NCBI GenBank assembly: GCA_963921425.1
Contig: OY992840.1
Span: forward strand, 560,501-624,500
DNA length: 64,000 bases
Direction: 5' to 3'
DNA from: Dryas octopetala
Lineage: Eukaryota; Streptophyta; Magnoliopsida; Rosales; Rosaceae
Part shown: positions 59,478-64,000 of the stretch, piece by piece
Position numbering within the stretch: the first letter of the stretch is position 1
Layout of the letters: the number at the start of each line of letters is the position of its first letter
The notes under the pieces: model-generated
What the model was told of the DNA's origin: nothing
The model's database searches: none
What the model saw: the letters and a program-made list of their open reading frames with translations, nothing else
Made by a program: the position numbers and the translations under genes

Positions 59478-60298
59478 AATGATTACACTTCCGATCAAGT
59501 TTTTTAGCATCCTTATAGGAGATCGGACGAGCTACCATAGCCATTCCAGGACTCTCTAATGGACTTCCTAACATTGCCTCTTGCCGATTTGCCTCAGAGC
59601 ACACTATAACATATGCCGCTTGCAATCTCAGGAGAGGAGACATAGCGAGAACCCTGCCTCTAACTCCATCTAGATGAGTGTCTAAGCTAGCTAAAAACAT
59701 ATATAACCTCTGAGAGTTAACCATAGTTGTATACTTCTCAATATCTCTAGCACATTCCATAATGCATGGTTCAATTGCATCAATATCCTGGCAAAGTTTC
59801 TGCAACTTGCCAGAATAAGAGATAATAGAAACACCATTCTGATGCACAGACATTACCTCACAGTGCAATTGATATGCCTTGGAGGCATCTTGACTCACGG
59901 TGCAGGTCTGTTTGGCTACCTCCCATATATCTTTTGTTGTTGGTAATCAAATAAAGAGATTGAATTTCTTTAGTCATAGCATCAAGGAGCCATGACTTAA
60001 CCAAGCAGTTCTCATCCTCCCATACTTCAAATTCATCTGACTGCACATCTGTTGGAGCAGCTCTTGTCCCTATAATGAAGCCCTAACGTTTTTGACCCCG
60101 TATCGTGTTCTGGGCATTTAAGGCCCATTCAACATAATTGGACTCGTCAAGCCTCTTTGGAGTGATGATGGATGATAGTTTGTGAGAACTCACCAAAGGA
60201 AGAGGCTTTGAGTCAGCCACATCCTTACTGGTATTTGGGTCAACCACAGCCTTGCTGGTATTGGAAATAGAGGATGGAGAACTGGATTTGTCACCCAT
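59478..60298 (-). pseudogene. copia R2 gag
   Basis: The start is the ATG at 60296-60298 (MGDKSSSPSS). Pieces at 60083-60298, 59858-60046 and 59478-59898 read KRLDESNYVEWALNAQ, VKSWLLDAMTKEIQSLYL, QLHCEVMSVHQNGVSIISY, DIEKYTTMVNSQRLYMFLAS and RKCNHS at the CACTA 2 border. A stop near 60083 and a frameshift near 59890 break the frame. It encodes a capsid-type protein in relatives. Confidence 0.88.
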
Positions 60299-60714
60299 GG
60301 AAGCAACAGGAAAATAGCCGTGAAGTGAGTAATCGAACACACTAGAAACGTCTGATCGAAGTGGAGTGATCGTTTGAGCACTGATGAGTGTGCGATTGAT
60401 CGAAGCAAGAGATTGAATGGCAGATCGAATGAAGCAAGCGAGTGATTCAATGGCGAGAACAAGCAATCGATCAGTAATTGATCAAACACCAGCAACGTAT
60501 CTGATCAGCGCAGCAGAATAATGATTCCTCTGTCTTGCAGCTGAATTACCAAACACAGAAGAACTAGTGTTTACAAACAAGGATCGAATCCAATCACTCG
60601 ACTTGTAAAGGATCGAGGATTGGCAGATGTAAAGATCAAGAAAACTACACACCTAAAGACGTCAAACCAAGACTTAACTCTAATCCCTATGGAGAAGAAG
60701 AGGTGACGAGGGTA

Positions 60715-60727
60715 GGCTCTGATACCA
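60715..60727 (-). other. Copia R2 primer-binding site (initiator-methionine tRNA)
   Basis: On the minus strand TGGTATCAGAGCC follows the 5' LTR directly. This matches the 3' end complement of plant initiator tRNA-Met, the usual copia primer. Confidence 0.93.
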
Positions 60728-60876
60728 TATCACAACATCTTTAGTATAATTCCATGATAATTGATTATGACCACAATGATGGTAAATATACAAAGCCCTA
60801 TAGCATAATTACAGGTAATTGATATAATTACAACCCAAATATCTTCTAATTATGATATCGTTGACTCACGCCAACA
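60728..60876 (-). repeat. Copia R2 5' LTR
   Basis: 149 bp; pairs with 44962-45127. Its start is followed on the plus side by the duplicated GTATT. It differs from the left copy by substitutions and a short deletion in the ATTACAG-rich part. Confidence 0.92.
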
Positions 60877-61926
60877 GTATTTTGGACCTTTCACATTCAA
60901 AAAGGGACATAAATGTAATGTTTGGATAAGTGAGGTTATTGCAGCAAGTGGGGTCGCCAAAGAGGTCATTAGGCTAAGTTTCCCTTTTGCCTTTGGATGA
61001 AACGATAGCTTGGATAAAAATATGATGAGTTTTAATGTCCTATGTTTGGATTTTGAATGTTTCATTAAAATGTGGGCCGGTTATCAAAGTTGTTTCCGCA
61101 TGGGCCTTTTTATCAAGTGGGGCTGCTATTTGGACTTATAAAAAAAACTCTTAAAAATAATTATAAATATAAAGCAAGTAAATAAAACTATTCTTTTTTT
61201 TATTTATTTATATAAGTAAATAAAACTATTCTAATTAGACAAAAATTAGAAAAGAGAAACTAAACTAATTAAAACTCACGCCAACAATGATACCAGTTGC
61301 TCATGTGCTCACCTATAAGCTATTTTATTTTATTTTTTTTAACTTTCGATTTAATTTTAGGTCATGTTATGAATCTCAACTTCTTTTCATAACTTTTCTT
61401 TTTCACAAAAAAAAATTAGAACTCTTAACATTTTTCTTTAGGTTATGCTCGAGGTACAAGAATTGATAAGGAGAAGTCCAGTTTGATTTTGGTGCATCAA
61501 CACAAGTTATCAATTGTCTTAATTACCTTGCTACTTCACTTTAAAAAGCAAAACAAAAACAAAAACAAATCTCTTATATTGGCTTTCGTCATCATGATTC
61601 ATAAAAAATGAAAATAAAAAAGTGATTGGCATATATTGTATATGATGGGAACCAAAGGTAGCGGTAGTCAATTAATACAGATCGAAGTTTGGCGAAAGCT
61701 GAAAATGTTATATATGATGTATTCTTCAATTTCACTCTAGCTATGTATCTATCATCCATCATAGGACATGAGGCACTTGTTTTGTAATTTTCAAAAGGGA
61801 AAAAGAAAAAGTAAAAAAATAGAAGTCGAAGTATGAGAATCACAATGCAGTGGGGTAGGGAGTGGGACAAAGAAAAAAGAAAAAGATGAAATGAAGAAGC
61901 TTTTAAAAGTTGGATGGATCAAAATT
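60877..61926. other. Intergenic stretch left of the HMA gene
   Basis: Host sequence resumes at the GTATT duplication. It is AT-rich, with several homopolymer runs. I see no gene; the 3' UTR of the HMA gene (minus strand) should fall in the last few hundred bases. Confidence 0.5.
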
Positions 61927-62511
61927 CTAGAAGAAGTTGAAGTTGAAGTTGTTGAATCTCAAGCTTCCATAAGTGGCGCTGGCATTGGCATAAGCAGTGA
62001 GGAGCTCATTTCGGGCACACCAGAAATCAGCTTTCAATCCACTTCTCCTGATTGCTTTCAGTAATTTGTTCCTATGTGCATATCCTGTTACAACCACCTT
62101 CTGACTCTGTGCATCTACTTCCACCTTCTCTATCCCTGTACATTATTAACTAATAAATTAATATTGGATATATACATAATGCAATGCATGAATGCATATT
62201 ATTAATTAATATTGGATATATAATAACTGTGACCTCACCTTTCAGTTTTGAGAGGCATTTCCTAAGTCGCTTCTCATGTATGCCAACCATCTCCACCTTC
62301 AGTTCCACAGTCTGCAAATTTATTCACACATGCATATAATTCAACAAGAAACAGATATATATATATATATATATATAAGGGAGACAATTAAATTAAACAA
62401 TCGCTAGCTAGTAGCTAGCTGCATGTTACTTAATTGAGAAGATTAAACACATTAATAAATTGTTCTAATTAATTAGAAGTCATATATATATATAATGCAA
62501 TTTACCTCCAT
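61927..62511 (-). CDS. Small HMA-domain protein (HIPP/ATX1-like superfamily)
   Basis: Three exons on the minus strand, 62506-62511, 62239-62311 and 61927-62135, join with GT-AG borders to 288 bp, 95 residues. The first exon holds only ATG GAG. The fold is a single HMA (heavy-metal-associated) domain, residues 3-68, with TVELKVEMVGIHEKRLRKCL, GIEKVEVDAQSQKVVVTGY and KLLKAIRRSGLKADFW. The CxxC metal-binding pair usually found between the first strand and helix is absent (VGIHEK in its place), and there is no CaaX prenylation box; the tail is FNNFNFNFF. Such members exist in plants, so metal transfer is unlikely and a protein-binding role is a guess. An upstream ATG gives the wrong frame, supporting this start. 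Confidence 0.9.
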
Positions 62512-62660
62512 ATATGTTGGTACAGAAGATGAGAACGATGGATGGGAGCATGCAATCCAAAGGGTACTTCAGGCTCAATTCAATTAGAAGAAACTATCAA
62601 ATTGTCAGTTGGTAGGGAATGAATGAATGAAGATTGAACAGATAGGAGCATGGCAGGCAC

Positions 62661-62670
62661 TTATATATGT
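62661..62670 (-). promoter_or_regulatory. Probable TATA box of the HMA gene
   Basis: The minus strand reads ATATATAAG here, about 150 bp before the start codon. Position and sequence fit a plant TATA box; no experimental evidence. Confidence 0.5.
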
Positions 62671-63587
62671 ATAACACTAACAGGTTACAACATATATACA
62701 GCTAGGGGGGACATGGAAAAGATAGAATAAACAATAAAGTACTGGATGGGCCTTGGTTTTTGGGACTGCTACAACTACAAGAAATCATCTGCTTTGCTTT
62801 TTCAAAGACAGAAACAAATACCTAGACAGACGTGAAATTAAAATGATCGAACCTCAAAGAAAAAAGGAAAACGGTTACCCAAATGGAGACTTGAGTAGCT
62901 AGTGAGCTCAAGGCTCAAGCTTCTAGGCTTTCCCTCCCAACAAAGCAATGTGAGTCTCAAGCATTTTGAAATGATTGGGTTTGACGGTCCAACTTGGCTT
63001 TTTCCTACTTCTTTAGAATCTTTATCTTGGCTTCATTTGGAATATTAATTACAGTCAATTCCTCATATAGGAATTGGGATTCTCTCACAGTCTGAAACAT
63101 TAATGAATTAATATATTCCCACCTGAATTATCTTAATTAGTCTTCATGTTCTTTTTTATTGGTCTGGAGTACTTTATACAGGGAAATATAATTTTGTTTA
63201 CATATTTTTTTCATTCAGTATCAATTAATTGTGAATTGAATACTTTAACTTTTAGTAAATAAAAAAAATAATTTATTTATCAAATTTAATAGTCAGACGT
63301 ACTTCTACGTCTCTCAATAGAGGGAACATATAAAATCTTATATTATAATATATAAGTTTTAAAATTTTTAATTTATTAATAATTAATTTTGAGTTTAATG
63401 CTTCAACTTCAACACAAATAAATATTGAAAGCATGCATGCATGGTGGTGTGGATGTTACTTGTCATTCAATTATGCCCCTGTCAACTTCGTCACAGCTTG
63501 ATTACCTCCACATCAACCTTCATTAGCATTCGTCATGTCTTGATCACCGCCTTTATTACCAACTTGATCTTCTCCTTGATTACTATT
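62671..63587. other. HMA upstream and intergenic stretch
   Basis: AT-rich sequence with no gene. It would include the HMA promoter. No clear regulatory motif could be supported beyond the TATA box. Confidence 0.45.
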
Positions 63588-63711
63588 TGATAGAATTAGA
63601 GCATTCAACCCAAAACCAATTGGCTATGGGTGGAGAGGCCCAAGATTTATAAGCACATATGTTAAGCTCTAGTTTTCCGATGTGGGACATTGCTCCACAT
63701 TACTCTCAACA
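63588..63711 (-). repeat. TRIM 3' LTR
   Basis: 124 bp; contains GTCCCACATCGG on the minus strand, a motif frequent in plant TRIM and small LTR promoters. Confidence 0.93.
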
Positions 63712-63827
63712 CGCCCCTGCACGTGTGGCGATATTTTGAGCCTTACACGTGAACAAATTATATTGGGTGACGTGGGAGCACGTGTAGCCGTTGGGCCTTA
63801 CACGCGGATAACCAAGCTCTGATACCA

Positions 63828-63951
63828 TGATAGAATTAGAGCATCCAACCCAAAACCAATTGGCTATGGGTGGAGAGGCCCAAGACTTATAAGCACATAT
63901 GTTAAGCTCTAGTTTTCCGATGTGGGACATTGCTCCACATTACTCTCAACA
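63828..63951 (-). repeat. TRIM 5' LTR
   Basis: 124 bp, near-identical to the other copy, which implies a recent insertion. The primer-binding site adjoins it. Confidence 0.93.
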
Positions 63952-64000
63952 CTATTATATATGTTTTTCTTTTCTTAATTAATTAATGACATTAATTTAT

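Larger units (their letters stand above)
44962..60876 (-). mobile_element. Ty1/copia retrotransposon R2, complete ends, split by two CACTA-type elements
   Basis: Target duplications GTATT (44957-44961 and 60877-60881) bracket two short LTRs (44962-45127 and 60728-60876). The primer-binding site TGGTATCAGAGCC, complementary to initiator-methionine tRNA, is next to the right LTR. A polypurine tract TTGAGAGGGAG is next to the left one. Order on the minus strand is gag, protease, integrase, reverse transcriptase, RNase H. Subtracting the inserts at 48247-53095 and 53536-59477 leaves about 5.1 kb, a normal copia length. Frame breaks in gag, integrase and polymerase make it inactive. Confidence 0.95.
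63588..63951 (-). mobile_element. Intact TRIM retrotransposon, 364 bp
   Basis: Two 124-bp LTRs (63588-63711 and 63828-63951) differ at about two positions. They flank 116 bp with no coding. CTATT is duplicated at 63583-63587 and 63952-63956. On the minus strand the LTR is TGTTGAGAG...CTATCA, followed by a primer-binding site TGGTATCAGAGCT (63815-63827); a GCAGGGGCG polypurine-like tract precedes the other LTR. Size and structure fit a terminal-repeat retrotransposon in miniature. It must have been copied by proteins of another element. Confidence 0.95.

Noticed and set aside
60715..60727. Sequence resembling the end of an initiator tRNA-Met gene
   Set aside because: It is the retrotransposon primer-binding site; no tRNA cloverleaf surrounds it. 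The same holds for 63815-63827.
61276..61300. CTCACGCCAACAATGATACCA, like a copia R2 LTR end next to a primer-site-like word
   Set aside because: Similarity is limited to a few short words, without an LTR body or duplication.
1..64000. CRISPR arrays, bacterial operons, rRNA genes
   Set aside because: None seen; the content is plant nuclear, and the tandem arrays present lack unique spacers.

Overview
The window is plant nuclear DNA, most likely from a eudicot. It has spliced genes with GT-AG introns, plant-type LTR retrotransposons primed by initiator-methionine tRNA, a TTTAGGG telomere-type repeat, and many nested DNA transposons. I name no species. Only two host genes look intact. One is a five-exon AT-hook/PPC nuclear protein gene of the AHL family (26573-30424, +). 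The other is a small three-exon HMA-domain protein gene (61927-62511, -). Almost everything else is transposable-element sequence, much of it inserted into other elements.

Layout. 1-16663: remnants of an older LTR are split by a 9.0-kb Ty3/gypsy element of Athila/Tat type (1286-10294, target duplication CATGT) and by a 5.8-kb CACTA transposon (10659-16459, target duplication ATG). The gypsy element has lost most of its 5' LTR and its RNase H region, and its 3' LTR holds a MULE-type MITE. 16664-20754: an LTR-like block with a reverse-oriented LTR-like insert, then a gypsy gag relic. 21439-25432: a cluster of MULE-like elements and MITEs upstream of the AHL gene. 26573-30424: the AHL gene. 31269-31385: a small relic of a 3-beta-HSD-like gene. 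33300-34372: a second copy of the MULE-like family seen at 21439. 36045-39974: a degenerate reverse Ty1/copia element, abutting a forward copia remnant with its 3' LTR (39976-41078). 41079-44961: LTR remnants. 44962-60876: a complete but decayed reverse copia element with both LTRs, primer-binding site and GTATT target duplications, split by two CACTA-type elements (48247-53095 and 53536-59477). 61927-62511: the HMA gene. 63588-63951: an intact 364-bp TRIM element.

The most interesting signal is that all three CACTA-type elements carry pieces of ordinary host genes, introns and splice sites included. The first has an aspartic protease and a UEV1-type ubiquitin-conjugating enzyme variant. The second has a TOG-domain exon like MOR1. 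The third has three consecutive in-phase exons of the nuclear pore glycoprotein GP210/NUP210. In each element a pyrimidine-rich, leader-like block lies just inside the subterminal repeats at one end, and the captured exons point away from it. This suggests a shared chimeric transcription-unit design. Names of captured genes rest on recognition of the translated fragments, not on a database search.
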